This document shows, one piece after another, positions 33,030 to 41,607 of a stretch of DNA of 64,000 nucleotides. How positions within the stretch are numbered: position 1 is the stretch's first letter; every line of letters begins with the position of its first letter. The stretch comes from G965213525 sp965213525 (GTDB lineage Bacteria; Actinomycetota; Acidimicrobiia; Acidimicrobiales; Poriferisodalaceae): assembly GCA_965213525.1 (NCBI GenBank), contig OZ243889.1, positions 1,302,001-1,366,000 on the forward strand. Reading direction: 5' to 3'. The notes under the pieces are model-generated. The model ran no database searches and had not been told where the DNA came from. It saw nothing but the letters and a program-made list of their open reading frames with translations. Made by a program: the position numbers and the translations under genes.

Positions 33030-34064
33030 TCAGTCGATCGCCCCGGTCGAGATGAAGTCGGCGTAGTAGACGCCGAGCGCTCCGAAGGTGCACAGCCCCG
33101 CAACGATCCACAGGCGGATGATGACGGTCGTCTCGGGCCAGCCTGTCAGCTCGAAGTGGTGGTGGATGGGAGCCATGAGGAAGATGCGGCGCCCGAAGAG
33201 GCGGAAGCTGCCGACCTGCAGCATCACCGAGACGGCCTCGATGACGTAGACGCCCCCCAACAGGGCGAGCAGCAGGTGGGTGTTGGTCACCAGGGCCAGG
33301 GCGGCCAGACCTGCGCCGATGGCCAGCGAACCGGTGTCGCCCATGAAGATGCGCGCCGGTGCGGCGTTCCACCACAAGAAGCCCACGCACCCGCCGGCCA
33401 TCGCCGCCGCGCCGATGGCGAGATCGAGGGCCTGGGGCACCTGGTAGGTCGCTTCGTGTCGAAACGCCCAGAAGCCGATGATCACATAGGCCATGAAGGA
33501 GAACGCGCCCGACCCCGCAGCGAGGCCGTCGAGCCCGTCGGTGAGGTTGACGGCGTTGGTGGCGCCCACGATCACGAACACGGCGAGCACGGCCCACCCC
33601 ACGTCGCCGAGGTCGATGCCGATCGAGTCGTAGCGGGTGAACGACAGGTTCGTCGAGACGTCGACCCACTCGAGGCCAAGAGCGACGAACGATCCACAGA
33701 CCGCCAGCAGGCCGACGATCTTGGCCCTCTTGGACAGCCCGAGGTTGCGGGCCCGGGTGACCTTGAGCCAATCGTCGAGCAGGCCGACGGTGGCGGCGCC
33801 GACGATGCACAACATGACGGTCAGCCCGCCCCGGGTGAAGATCGTGCCGGTGTTGACGTGGCTGAACACGTAGCCGATGACCGCACCGGTCACGATGGTG
33901 ATGCCCCCCATCGTCGGGGTGCCGGCCTTGGACATGTGACCCTCGGGCCCCTCCACCCTGATCGGTTGTCCCACCCCGCGGGCCTGCAGCCAGGGGATCA
34001 AGAACCGCGTCCCGAGCAGCGAGGTCGCCATCGCCAGCCCCCCGGCCACCAACAGGGCGATCAC
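33030..34064 (-). CDS. mraY: MraY: phospho-MurNAc-pentapeptide translocase
   Basis: Integral membrane enzyme making lipid I. 344 residues, about 10 helices. AGTPTMGG, VGLLDDWLKV, NAVNLTDGLDGLA, ARIFMGDTGSLA and MAPIHHHFE are the conserved cytoplasmic loops, including the aspartates and the HHH motif. GTG 34064 overlaps the murE stop. In most dcw clusters murF would lie directly upstream; here murE does. Confidence 0.97.
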   Translation of the reverse strand: MIALLVAGGLAMATSLLGTRFLIPWLQARGVGQPIRVEGPEGHMSKAGTPTMGGITIVTGAVIGYVFSHVNTGTIFTRGGLTVMLCIVGAATVGLLDDWLKVTRARNLGLSKRAKIVGLLAVCGSFVALGLEWVDVSTNLSFTRYDSIGIDLGDVGWAVLAVFVIVGATNAVNLTDGLDGLAAGSGAFSFMAYVIIGFWAFRHEATYQVPQALDLAIGAAAMAGGCVGFLWWNAAPARIFMGDTGSLAIGAGLAALALVTNTHLLLALLGGVYVIEAVSVMLQVGSFRLFGRRIFLMAPIHHHFELTGWPETTVIIRLWIVAGLCTFGALGVYYADFISTGAID

Positions 34065-35488
34065 CGAGCCGCTCCGAAGCGAGTCCGCAGCGCCCGACGG
34101 GCCTCGACGCGGTCGTCGAAGGGGTGGGCGACGCCGTCTGACTCCTGGGTGGTCTCGTGGCCCTTGCCGGCGATCACCACGACGTCGTCGGGTGAGGCCT
34201 CAGCCACCGCCGCGGCGATCGCCTGGCGACGGTCGACCACGACCATCGGCTCGGTCCCGCGCACCGTCGGGGCCAGGCCGGTGAGGATGTCATCGATGAT
34301 GGCAGAGGGATCCTCGCCACGGGGGTTGTCCGAGGTCACGATGACCACCTCGGCGCCCGCCTGGGCCGCCTGGCCCATGGCCGGGCGCTTGGCGCGGTCG
34401 CGGTCACCGCCACAGCCCATCACCACGAGCACCCGACCCGAGGGTCCGGCCAGCGGCCTCACCTCGGCCAGCAGGCGGGCGAGGGCGTCAGGGGTGTGGG
34501 CGAAGTCGACGATCACCGCGAAGGGCTGGGCGCCGTCGATGACCTCGACGCGACCGGGCACGGGACCAGCAGCGCTCAGACCGGCGCAGATGGCGTCGGG
34601 GTCGGCCCCCAGGGCGTCGGCGATCGCCGCCGCCACCAAGGCGTTGTCGACGTTGTGCTGGCCGATCAGCCCGAGGCGCACCGGTCGTCCCCGCCAGGTG
34701 AAGCTGGTGCCGCGGCGGTCGACGACGACGTCGCTGGCCTCGGCCCGGCGCACCGAGACGACCTCGACCTCGGCCCGCTCGGCCATGCGCACCCCGGCGG
34801 GGGTGTCGACGAACACGACGGCGAGATCGGTGAGCTCGGCGGTGAGCAGGCGCGCCTTGGCCGCCTCGTAGGCCTCCATCGTCTTGTGGTGGTCGAGGTG
34901 CTCAGGTGTCAGGTTCGTGAACGCACCGACGGCGAAGCGGCACCCGTCGACGCGACGCAGGTCCAGGGCGTGCGACGACACCTCGGCGGCCACCGAGTCG
35001 ATCCCGGCGTCGACACAGGACCGCAACCGCCGTTGCAGCTCGGCGGCCTCGGGGGTGGTGCGCACCCCGGTGAGGGTGCCCATCACCTCGACGGCTCGAC
35101 CGCCAGCGGCCAGGGCGCCAGCCAGCAGGTGGGCGGTGGTGGTCTTGCCGTTCGTGCCCGTGATGCCGACCAGCTCGAGGGACCGGGACGGGTCGCCGTG
35201 CACAGCAGCGGCCACCGGTCCGACCGCCGCCCGCGTCGACTCCACCACGACGACGGGGACCTCGACGCCGACGTCTCGTTCGGCCAGCACCGCCACGGCT
35301 CCCCGGCGGACCGCCTCGCCAACGTGGTCGTGGCCGTCGTGGCGCTGGCCGACGAGTGCGGCGAAGCAGGCGCCGGGCCCGGCCTGTCGGGAGTCGTCGA
35401 CGACCTCGGTGACCTCGACGTCGGTGCCCCGCCACGAGGCGTGGGGGTCCACCGCTCGCGCCCGGGCCGCCAGCTCAACGACGCGCAT
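34061..35488 (-). CDS. murE: MurE: UDP-MurNAc-tripeptide synthetase (meso-DAP type)
   Basis: 475 residues. ATP loop GITGTNGKTTT (Lys115), TNLTPEHLDHH, and the amino-acid selectivity motif DNPR at 387-390, which marks enzymes adding meso-diaminopimelate. The peptidoglycan is therefore probably DAP-type. It overlaps ftsI (TGATG) and mraY (GTGA). There is no fused MurF domain: the length is that of a single ligase. Confidence 0.96.
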   Translation of the reverse strand: MRVVELAARARAVDPHASWRGTDVEVTEVVDDSRQAGPGACFAALVGQRHDGHDHVGEAVRRGAVAVLAERDVGVEVPVVVVESTRAAVGPVAAAVHGDPSRSLELVGITGTNGKTTTAHLLAGALAAGGRAVEVMGTLTGVRTTPEAAELQRRLRSCVDAGIDSVAAEVSSHALDLRRVDGCRFAVGAFTNLTPEHLDHHKTMEAYEAAKARLLTAELTDLAVVFVDTPAGVRMAERAEVEVVSVRRAEASDVVVDRRGTSFTWRGRPVRLGLIGQHNVDNALVAAAIADALGADPDAICAGLSAAGPVPGRVEVIDGAQPFAVIVDFAHTPDALARLLAEVRPLAGPSGRVLVVMGCGGDRDRAKRPAMGQAAQAGAEVVIVTSDNPRGEDPSAIIDDILTGLAPTVRGTEPMVVVDRRQAIAAAVAEASPDDVVVIAGKGHETTQESDGVAHPFDDRVEARRALRTRFGAAR

Positions 35489-37464
35489 CAGCCGCTCGGC
35501 TCGGGCGCACCCACAGCCCCGAGGTCGGCGGCGGTCGCCGCCGGCCCACCGTTGCCGCCGGCCGGATCGCCGTGGCTGGCGCTCGGGTCGCTGGCGACCG
35601 ACACCGGGCGGGTCGGGGCGACGCGGAGCAGGCGCAGCGAGTACTCCGCCAGCTGCTGGAACACCGGGGCGGCCACCAGCCCCCCGTAGTACTCCCCCCG
35701 GGGATCATCGACGACCACGACGACGGTGACCGCCGGGTCCTCGACGGGGGCGAAGCCGGCGAAGGTGGCGATCCACGACTCGGCCAGGTACCCGCCTCGC
35801 TCGAGGTCGGGCTTGCGGGCGGTGCCGGTCTTGCCTGCCACCTCGTACCCCGGCACCGCCGCGCGGGAGCCGGTGCCACGCCCGTCGACGACGCCCGCCA
35901 TTACCTCGCGCAACGTCGCTGCGGTGTCTGGCGACAGCACCTGGTGCTCGGCGACGCTGAACACCGGGGCCACCTCCTCATCGTCGCCGACGGTGCCGGC
36001 CACGATGATCGGTGTGCGGTAGAGCCCGTCGTTGGCGATGACGTTGTAGGCCGCCGCCATCTGCAGCACCGTCACCCCGATCCCCTGGCCGTAGCTGACC
36101 GTGGGCAGCGTGGCCGCGTTCCAGTCCTCGACGGCCATGAGCGAGCCACGAGACTCACCGGGGAACTGCTCGGCGCCACCGACGCCGGTGCGGTTGCCGA
36201 AGCCGAAGCTCTCCAGGTACTCGGCGAAGCGACGTTCGCCGAGGCGCTGGGTGAGACGGACGGTGCCGACGTTGGAGGACTGCTGCACGATCTCCGCTGT
36301 GGTCATCGAACCGGTCTCTGAAGCGTGGTCGTCGCCGATCTCGACGTCGTAGAGGACGAGCGAGGGCGGCACGTCGATCATCTCGTCGGGGGTCGTGAGG
36401 CCCTCCTCGAGCACGGCGCCCACCGAGAACACCTTGGAGATCGAGCCCGGTTCGAACACGTCGACGGCAGCCATGTTGTAGCCCGCCACCGCGGCTGACC
36501 CGCCGTCGCCCCGGGCTCGGCCGCCCTCGACGCTGGCCATGGCCAGGACGTGGGCGGTGTCGGTCTCGAGCACAACGGCCATGGCGCCGGCGGCGTCGTA
36601 GCCGTCGACGACGTCGCGCAGGACGTCCTCGGTCACCCACTGGAGGTGCCGGTCGATCGTGAGGACCACGTCGTCACCGGGCTCGGCCAGCTCGGTGTGG
36701 CTGTGCCCGGTGGGGATCACGTCCCCGGTGGCGCTGCGCTCGAAGGTGATGCGGCCGGGGCGGCCGTTCAGCTCGTCGTCCACCAGCAGCTCGACGCCAC
36801 TGACCCCGGCGTGGTCGAGGTCGACCGTGCCGAGCAACGAGCGGCCGAGGTCACCGCCGGGATGGACCCGGCGGGGCTCGTCGATGACCCCGACGGCCGG
36901 GTGCTCGAGGGCCAGCACGCTCGCCGCGGTGGCGTCATCCACCTGGCGGGCCAGGTAGGTGAACTGGCGCCCCTCGTCGCGCCCGACGGTGAGACGTTCG
37001 GCCAGCGTCGCGGCGTCGACCCCCACCAGGGGGGCGAGCGCGGCCGCCAGTCCTGTGACGTCGGAGACGGCGGAGGGGTTGACGAACAAGGTGGGTCGGG
37101 GGGCCGATGCGGCCAGCTGGTCGCCGGATCGGTCGAGGATCTGGCCGCGCTCGGCGGGCAGCTCGCGTCGGCCGTCACGCTGGCTGTCGCCCAGGGCCAC
37201 GTAGCGCTCGGCGTCGACGCGCTGCACCCAGACGAGCCGGCCGGCGAAGGCCACGCTCACCAGCACGACGATCGTGCGCAGCAGTCGAACGCGCCGACGG
37301 GGCGAACCCGCCCGGCCCAGGAGACGTCGGGGCGGGGCGCCGGTGGCGACCGAACGGGCGGGCGGGGGGTGGGGCGCCGCGGTGGCGACGCAGCCGGAGG
37401 TGTCGCTGCGGTCCCGGGGCCCAGGGGCGACGGGTGGGGCGCTCAGGCGGGTGCCGGTGCTCAT
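35488..37464 (-). CDS. ftsI: FtsI/PBP2-type transpeptidase
   Basis: Septal class B penicillin-binding protein, 658 residues. A 60-residue Pro/Arg-rich cytoplasmic tail, one membrane helix (about 61-79), a dimerisation/pedestal domain and the transpeptidase domain with SISK (Ser341, Lys344), SSN at 396-398 and KTG at 545-547. No PASTA domains; the C-terminus is a Gly/Ala/Pro-rich tail. ATG 37464 overlaps the ftsL-like stop (ATGA). Confidence 0.95.
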   Translation of the reverse strand: MSTGTRLSAPPVAPGPRDRSDTSGCVATAAPHPPPARSVATGAPPRRLLGRAGSPRRRVRLLRTIVVLVSVAFAGRLVWVQRVDAERYVALGDSQRDGRRELPAERGQILDRSGDQLAASAPRPTLFVNPSAVSDVTGLAAALAPLVGVDAATLAERLTVGRDEGRQFTYLARQVDDATAASVLALEHPAVGVIDEPRRVHPGGDLGRSLLGTVDLDHAGVSGVELLVDDELNGRPGRITFERSATGDVIPTGHSHTELAEPGDDVVLTIDRHLQWVTEDVLRDVVDGYDAAGAMAVVLETDTAHVLAMASVEGGRARGDGGSAAVAGYNMAAVDVFEPGSISKVFSVGAVLEEGLTTPDEMIDVPPSLVLYDVEIGDDHASETGSMTTAEIVQQSSNVGTVRLTQRLGERRFAEYLESFGFGNRTGVGGAEQFPGESRGSLMAVEDWNAATLPTVSYGQGIGVTVLQMAAAYNVIANDGLYRTPIIVAGTVGDDEEVAPVFSVAEHQVLSPDTAATLREVMAGVVDGRGTGSRAAVPGYEVAGKTGTARKPDLERGGYLAESWIATFAGFAPVEDPAVTVVVVVDDPRGEYYGGLVAAPVFQQLAEYSLRLLRVAPTRPVSVASDPSASHGDPAGGNGGPAATAADLGAVGAPEPSG

Positions 37465-37907
37465 GGTGCGCCATCGCCGGTTCGAGATCGCACGCCGGGT
37501 GACGCCTCGGCGGCGCTGTCCTCGGGGGTGAAGAGCACACGGGCGACGACATCGGGTTCGGGGACGAGGTGCTGGATGACGCTGGGGCGTCGCAGGCCGA
37601 GGCTCTCGGCCGCGTCGGTCAGCCGGGCCGGTGACTCGAGGGTGGCGACCTCGAGCTCCAGCGCCGCCACCTGCGCCGCCCGATCGGACAGTTCGCGCTC
37701 GAGGACCCCGAGGTCGTGGGCGCGCTGGGTGATCTGGGCGTGGAACACCGCCAGTGCGAACAGCCCGACCAGCAGGGCGAGCAGGCCCCACAGCCCGGCG
37801 ACTCGTAAACCCCGGGGCAGAGGTCCGACCGGGCGTGGGCCGCCGAGGTCACCGGCGCCGACGCCCTCGTGCGACGGCAGCGGGCGGGGGGCTGCGGCTG
37901 CGGTCAT
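37461..37907 (-). CDS. FtsL-like division protein
   Basis: 148 residues: Pro-rich cytoplasmic part, one membrane helix (about 37-58: GLWGLLALLVGLFALAVF) and a short coiled coil (ITQRAHDLGVLERELSDRAAQVAALELEVATLE) followed by SPARLTDAAESLGL. This topology and its place between rsmH and ftsI identify it as FtsL-like; sequence similarity is low, as usual for FtsL/FtsB. ATG 37907 overlaps the rsmH stop. Confidence 0.8.
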   Translation of the reverse strand: MTAAAAPRPLPSHEGVGAGDLGGPRPVGPLPRGLRVAGLWGLLALLVGLFALAVFHAQITQRAHDLGVLERELSDRAAQVAALELEVATLESPARLTDAAESLGLRRPSVIQHLVPEPDVVARVLFTPEDSAAEASPGVRSRTGDGAP

Positions 37908-38842
37908 GACCGCACCTCCAACGTCTGCGCGGCGCGCAGGCGGGCGCTCGTCGCCCGGGCGTTGCGGCGGATCTCGTCCTCGCCGGGGCGCCGGGGCCGG
38001 CGGGTCAACAGCCGCAGGCGTGGCGTCAGCGCCTCTGGTGGGGGGAGGTGGCGGGGCAGGTCCCGGGCGGGGTCGGCCTCACGACGCAACCGGTCCTTGA
38101 CCCGACGGTCCTCACCGGAGTGGTAGGCGATGACGACCAGGCGCCCGCCGGGGACCAACACGTCGAGGGCGGCGTCGAGGGCGGCGTCGAGCAGGTCGAG
38201 CTCGTCGTTGACGGCGATGCGCAACGCCTGGAAGGTGCGCTTGGCAGGGTCGCCCCGGCGTCGCATGGCCGCCGGCACCGCCGCCCGCACCCGGTCGGCG
38301 AGCTCGTCGGTGGTGCGCGGCGGGTGGCCGGTGAGGATCGAGCGGGCGATGCGCCCGGCGTGGGGCTCGTCCCCGAGGCGGCGCAGCAGCCGGCTCAGGG
38401 TGGCGACGTCCATGTCGGCCAACAGATCGGCGGCGGTGGGCGACGGGCCATCGGGGTCCATCCTCATGTCGAGGACCCCGTCGTTCCGGTAGCTGAAGCC
38501 GCGCTCGGGCCGATCGATCTGGGGGGAGCTGACGCCGAGGTCCATCAAGACGCCGACCACCGGGCCCCGTGCCGCCGCGGCACGGATGCCGACGTCGGCG
38601 GTGCCCCCGGTGACCGTCACCCGCTGCCCGAAGGGGGCGAGCGCTTCGGCGGCGGCGCGTCGGGCGTCGGGATCGCGGTCGACGCCGTGGACCTCGATGT
38701 CAGGACGTGCCTCGAGCAGGGCCCGGGCGTGACCACCGGCGCCGAGGGTGCCGTCGACGACGACGCCGGGTCCGACGACGCCGAGCAGCTCGGTGACGTC
38801 GCTCAGCATCACGGGGAGGTGGGCGAACGCCGGGGCGACCAT
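37904..38842 (-). CDS. rsmH: RsmH (MraW): 16S rRNA C1402 N4-methyltransferase
   Basis: 312 residues. AdoMet site VDGTLGAGGHARALLE, GVDRDPDA, LMDLGVSSPQID, ERGFSYRNDGVLDMRMD and the late AYHSGEDRRVK are the RsmH blocks. ATG 38842 overlaps the mraZ stop (TGATG); GTG 38845, one codon earlier, would give a GTGA overlap; GAGGAG lies 5-8 bases before them. Confidence 0.96.
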   Translation of the reverse strand: MVAPAFAHLPVMLSDVTELLGVVGPGVVVDGTLGAGGHARALLEARPDIEVHGVDRDPDARRAAAEALAPFGQRVTVTGGTADVGIRAAAARGPVVGVLMDLGVSSPQIDRPERGFSYRNDGVLDMRMDPDGPSPTAADLLADMDVATLSRLLRRLGDEPHAGRIARSILTGHPPRTTDELADRVRAAVPAAMRRRGDPAKRTFQALRIAVNDELDLLDAALDAALDVLVPGGRLVVIAYHSGEDRRVKDRLRREADPARDLPRHLPPPEALTPRLRLLTRRPRRPGEDEIRRNARATSARLRAAQTLEVRS

Positions 38843-39369
38843 CACGACAGCTCCTCGCCACCCCGTTCGACCCGGTCGGCTTCGCCGAGGCCGGGGTCGC
38901 CGAAGCCGAGCCCGTCGAGGCCGAGGTCGCCCCCACCGGCGCGGGCCAGGGCGGCCACACCGATGCCGAGCGCCTGCTGCCACCCGTCCTCTGACCAGAT
39001 CTCGATGAAGTCGCCGGCGCCGATGACCACGCACTCGGCGTCGATGCCGGCGTAGGACCGCAGCTGGCGGGGCACGCCGATGCGTCCGGCCCGGTCGACC
39101 GAGATGGGGTCGCTGAAGGCGGTGAAGACCCGCAGCGCCATCCGGGCATCGACGCCGCCCGCCCGGGACTCAGCCTGCAGGCCCCGCTTGCGGTCGGAGT
39201 AGACGTCGGCGGGCATCAGCTGCAGGCAGGTGTCCTGTCCGGGCACGAGGTGGAGGCGCTCACCGGCGCTGAGCTGATCGCGGTGGTCTCGTGGGATGAC
39301 GAGGCGGCCCTTGTCGTCCAGGGTCCGTTCGTGGTTGCCGGTGAAGTCACGGCCGTCGGCCGGGGTCAT
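38842..39369 (-). CDS. mraZ: MraZ transcriptional regulator of the dcw cluster
   Basis: 175 residues with two SpoVT/AbrB-like half domains: GNHERTLDDKGRLVIP (about 11-26) and DPISVDRAGRIGVPRQLRSYAGI (about 87-109). MraZ forms a ring and binds TGGGN direct repeats upstream of its own operon; three such repeats are present here. The C-terminal 40 residues are Gly/Asp-rich and longer than in E. coli. It heads the leftward cluster. Confidence 0.95.
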   Translation of the reverse strand: MTPADGRDFTGNHERTLDDKGRLVIPRDHRDQLSAGERLHLVPGQDTCLQLMPADVYSDRKRGLQAESRAGGVDARMALRVFTAFSDPISVDRAGRIGVPRQLRSYAGIDAECVVIGAGDFIEIWSEDGWQQALGIGVAALARAGGGDLGLDGLGFGDPGLGEADRVERGGEELS

Positions 39370-39472
39370 GGGCGGTCGGGGCCCCGGGTCACGAGACGGC
39401 CGGCGACGAGGTCACCTCCAAGGTCTGGCGCGCCCCACCAGTCCCTCTTGCTCCCACCCGAAGGTGCAACCC

Positions 39473-39497
39473 ACCCACCTCTTCCCACAGATCCCCA
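39473..39497 (-). promoter_or_regulatory. MraZ operator: three TGGGN boxes at 10-bp period
   Basis: On the minus strand TGGGG (39497-39493), TGGGA (39487-39483) and TGGGT (39477-39473) follow one another with exact 5-base spacers. This is the repeat pattern bound by MraZ in other bacteria. The first box overlaps the last base of the -10 hexamer and the boxes cover the expected transcription start. Confidence 0.85.
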
Positions 39498-39525
39498 CGG
39501 TAATGACGGACCGCCGTCTGGTCAA
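39497..39525 (-). promoter_or_regulatory. mraZ/dcw promoter: TTGACC-17-TACCGT
   Basis: Minus strand: -35 TTGACC at 39525-39520, a 17-base spacer, -10 TACCGT at 39502-39497. Both hexamers are near consensus and the spacing is ideal. The start would be near 39490, inside the MraZ boxes, so autorepression by steric block is the simple reading. Confidence 0.75.
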
Positions 39526-39696
39526 CGTCACCTCGGACCCCCCCAGGCGCGTGCGAGCGCCCGATCCGGCTTCGGCCTGGCCGGAACGGGCCGCCCACGT
39601 CGGTCGACCACGGTGATGAGCGACGACGCCGGGCCCGACGGGGTGGGAGCGGGTGGGAGACGAGTGTTTGCACACAGGGCGGCGAGGCGGCCCTCG

Positions 39697-39794
39697 GCGA
39701 GCTGAGGTGCCCTGCGAGCTGAGGTGCCCTGCGAGCTGAGGTGCGCTGCGAGCTGAGGTGCCCTGCGACTGAGGTGCCCTGCGAGCTGGCCGCT
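39697..39794. repeat. 17-bp tandem repeat array downstream of lipoate ligase
   Basis: Unit GCGAGCTGAGGTGCCCT: copies at 39697-39713, 39714-39730, 39731-39747 (one mismatch), 39748-39764, 39765-39780 (one base deleted) and a partial sixth. Contiguous, no spacers. Confidence 0.92.
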
Positions 39795-39810
39795 CAGCCG
39801 GGATGGGCGC

Positions 39811-40596
39811 TCAGCGGGCTGGGGCGCTCCGCAAGCTGAGCTGCGCCGGCTGGGCCTGCGCCCGGCCGATCGGCCCGTCCGGGTCGAGGCGGGCCAACAG
39901 CCGACGTTCGAGATCGGCGAGCCGGCCCGGGCCGGCGGCACCGGCAAGATCGGTCGTCGCCTGCGCCAGCACCTGGCGCAGCGACCGATCGTCGCCGGAT
40001 CCTCGGTCCTCGGATCTCGCCACGAGGACGTCGCCGAGCAGGTCGGGGTCGAAGCGCTCGTAGACGACGCACTGGAACCGCGCTGCGGCGCGGGTGCGAC
40101 GCTGGCTCATCCCGACGAGCTTGCGGCCATCGGTGCGCACCTCGCCGGGCCCGAGCCCTGCGAAGCACGCCCGCCCGGACCACGGCGTGCGGACCAGCGC
40201 ACCCCGGTGGACCTGCGCGTCGACCCCGAGGTCCGCCAGCGCGCCGGCCCACAGCTCGCCGACCCACTCGAAGGCCCGACCCACGTCGTCGTGCCACAGC
40301 GCATCGCCACGAGGGACCTCGAGGTCGATCCAGCTCTGGGCGCCGGGAACGAGGTGCACCGCCCCACCGCCCCCCCGTCTTCGGGCCACCTCGACGCCAC
40401 GACGCGTCACCGCCCGGTGATCGACGGCGTCGTCGGACTGAGCCGACCCCAGGACGACAGCCGGCGCGGAGACCTCACAGAAGGTGACCAGCCGGGCGGG
40501 GGGGTCCGACATCGGCCGGGCGTGCAGCTCTCGGGCCGGGGCATGGGTCCACTCGACGGTCCAACCACCGCCGACGTCGTCGGCGGACGAGCTCAC
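39811..40596 (-). CDS. Lipoate-protein ligase A family (BPL/LplA/LipB)
   Basis: 261 residues of the cofactor transferase fold: APAVVLGSAQS near 45-53, RRGGGGAVHL at 73-82 (lipoate-binding glycine loop) and the catalytic Lys159 in DGRKLVGMSQRR. It probably attaches lipoate or octanoate to E2 or GcvH proteins. The C-terminal 60 residues are Arg/Ala/Leu-rich and not the usual LplA accessory domain. GTG 40596 overlaps the HNH gene stop (GTGA); the frame to 40632 is not needed. Confidence 0.82.
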   Translation of the reverse strand: MSSSADDVGGGWTVEWTHAPARELHARPMSDPPARLVTFCEVSAPAVVLGSAQSDDAVDHRAVTRRGVEVARRRGGGGAVHLVPGAQSWIDLEVPRGDALWHDDVGRAFEWVGELWAGALADLGVDAQVHRGALVRTPWSGRACFAGLGPGEVRTDGRKLVGMSQRRTRAAARFQCVVYERFDPDLLGDVLVARSEDRGSGDDRSLRQVLAQATTDLAGAAGPGRLADLERRLLARLDPDGPIGRAQAQPAQLSLRSAPAR

Positions 40597-41285
40597 CGCG
40601 CAGGCCGGTCCGGGAGGAGGTAGGCGGCCCACGCGTCGGGCACCCGTCGCAGCTGCAGCGCCGCAGCCGACATCGCCGGGGGCGCGATCGGGGTGCGCTG
40701 CAGGCGAAACGGTGTCTCATCGAGCAGACGGTCGCCCTTGCGGGCGTTGCACGGTCGGCACGCCGCCACGACGTTCTCCCACTCGTGGTCGCCCGAACGG
40801 CTGCGGGGTAGCACGTGATCGATGCCCTCGGCCCGCTCACCGCAGTACTGACAGGTCCAGTCGTCGCGAGTGAGCACGGCCCGGCGCGACAGCGGGGCGC
40901 GGCGCCGGTGCGGCACCCGCACGTAGCGCAGCAGGCGAACCACCGCAGGGACGGCCAGGTCGAGGCGCTCCGAGGCGATGCGGGCGTCGGTGACCTCGAG
41001 CGCCTCGGCACGGTGGGCGAGGACCAACACGACGGCACGGCGGGCTGACACCACCGAGATGGGCTCGAAGGAGGCGTTCAGGACCAGAACGCGACCCGCC
41101 AGGCACCGCCGGGCGCGGCGCTCGGAGCACGCACCCGTTCGGGCGCCGGCCTCCTCGTCGTCAGACGGCCCGGCGGGCTCGTGGCGGTCGCACCGCACCG
41201 CGTCGGGATGTGCGCCGGCGCAGCTCTGCGCGCCCGGGGCGCCTGGTGGGCGGGGACCGATGTCCTCGACGAGCGCCACCGTCAT
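40593..41285 (-). CDS. HNH endonuclease, actinobacterial single-domain type
   Basis: 230 residues. After a low-complexity N-terminus comes GRVLVLNASFEPISVVSA, then LSRRAVLTRDDWTCQYCGE with C145 and C148, the catalytic IDHVLPRSRSGDHEWENVVAACRPCN (Asp156-His157, Asn171; C176 and C179) and KGDR. This widely conserved actinobacterial family has an unknown DNA target. ATG 41285 follows TACGCT by 6 bases; the frame upstream to 41498 covers the neighbouring gene and is not used. Confidence 0.85.
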   Translation of the reverse strand: MTVALVEDIGPRPPGAPGAQSCAGAHPDAVRCDRHEPAGPSDDEEAGARTGACSERRARRCLAGRVLVLNASFEPISVVSARRAVVLVLAHRAEALEVTDARIASERLDLAVPAVVRLLRYVRVPHRRRAPLSRRAVLTRDDWTCQYCGERAEGIDHVLPRSRSGDHEWENVVAACRPCNARKGDRLLDETPFRLQRTPIAPPAMSAAALQLRRVPDAWAAYLLPDRPAR

Positions 41286-41291
41286 GGCGAC

Positions 41292-41297
41292 AGCGTA
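41292..41297 (-). promoter_or_regulatory. -10 hexamer TACGCT, leaderless HNH gene
   Basis: TACGCT on the minus strand ends 6 bases before ATG 41285. Confidence 0.45.
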
Positions 41298-41298
41298 G

Positions 41299-41580
41299 TC
41301 AGCGCACATCAGAGGACTTCGACCACCTCCTCCGCCACTCCAACCAGTCGACGACCTCCCGGGCGGCCGGCACCGCCGCAGGATCGCCGTAGGCGGTGAC
41401 CAGACGCCACCGCACCCACCGTCGGTCGGGGACGGGCAGGAACGGGCGGTTCGCCCACCACCGGGGGCGCCGCAGGCGCCAGAGCTCGGTGAGCGCAACC
41501 CCCCACAGCTTCGGCCGGCGCCCGACGCCAGCGATCGTCGCCGCCCACGCCAGCGCGGCGCCGTCGGTGGTCACGGCCAC
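41299..41580 (-). CDS. Small conserved hypothetical (WRLVTAYG-type)
   Basis: 93 residues, Trp- and Arg-rich: LWGVALTELWRLRRPRWW, then PFLPVPDRRWVRWRLVTAYG and a C-terminal REVVDWLEWRRRW. I recall similar short proteins in other actinobacteria but no function; no membrane helix is certain. It lies 27 bases downstream of the acyl-CoA dehydrogenase gene and probably shares its transcript. GTG 41580 used; a second GTG two codons later is possible. Confidence 0.65.
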   Translation of the reverse strand: MAVTTDGAALAWAATIAGVGRRPKLWGVALTELWRLRRPRWWANRPFLPVPDRRWVRWRLVTAYGDPAAVPAAREVVDWLEWRRRWSKSSDVR

Positions 41581-41607
41581 GTCGATCGCCTCGGAGCGCG
41601 CGGTCGG

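Larger units (their letters stand above)
39370..39810. other. 441-bp gap: mraZ leader, operator, promoter and tandem repeats
   Basis: The longest clear intergenic stretch in the window. From the mraZ side it holds an untranslated leader of about 120 bases, three MraZ boxes, a sigma-70-type promoter, about 170 bases with no recognised feature, and a 17-bp tandem array just beyond the lipoate-ligase stop. Open frames across it on the minus strand are repeat- and GC-driven. Confidence 0.8.

Noticed and set aside
34061..35488. Fused MurE-MurF
   Set aside because: Only one ATP loop and one DNPR motif, and the length is that of a single Mur ligase.
39697..39794. Possible CRISPR-like array
   Set aside because: Units are contiguous with no spacers and no cas genes are nearby; the same holds for the arrays at 8097 and 61638.
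39528..39947. Minus-strand open frame through the 17-bp array
   Set aside because: Its length comes from the repeats; the protein is repetitive and overlaps the lipoate-ligase gene's 3' end out of frame.
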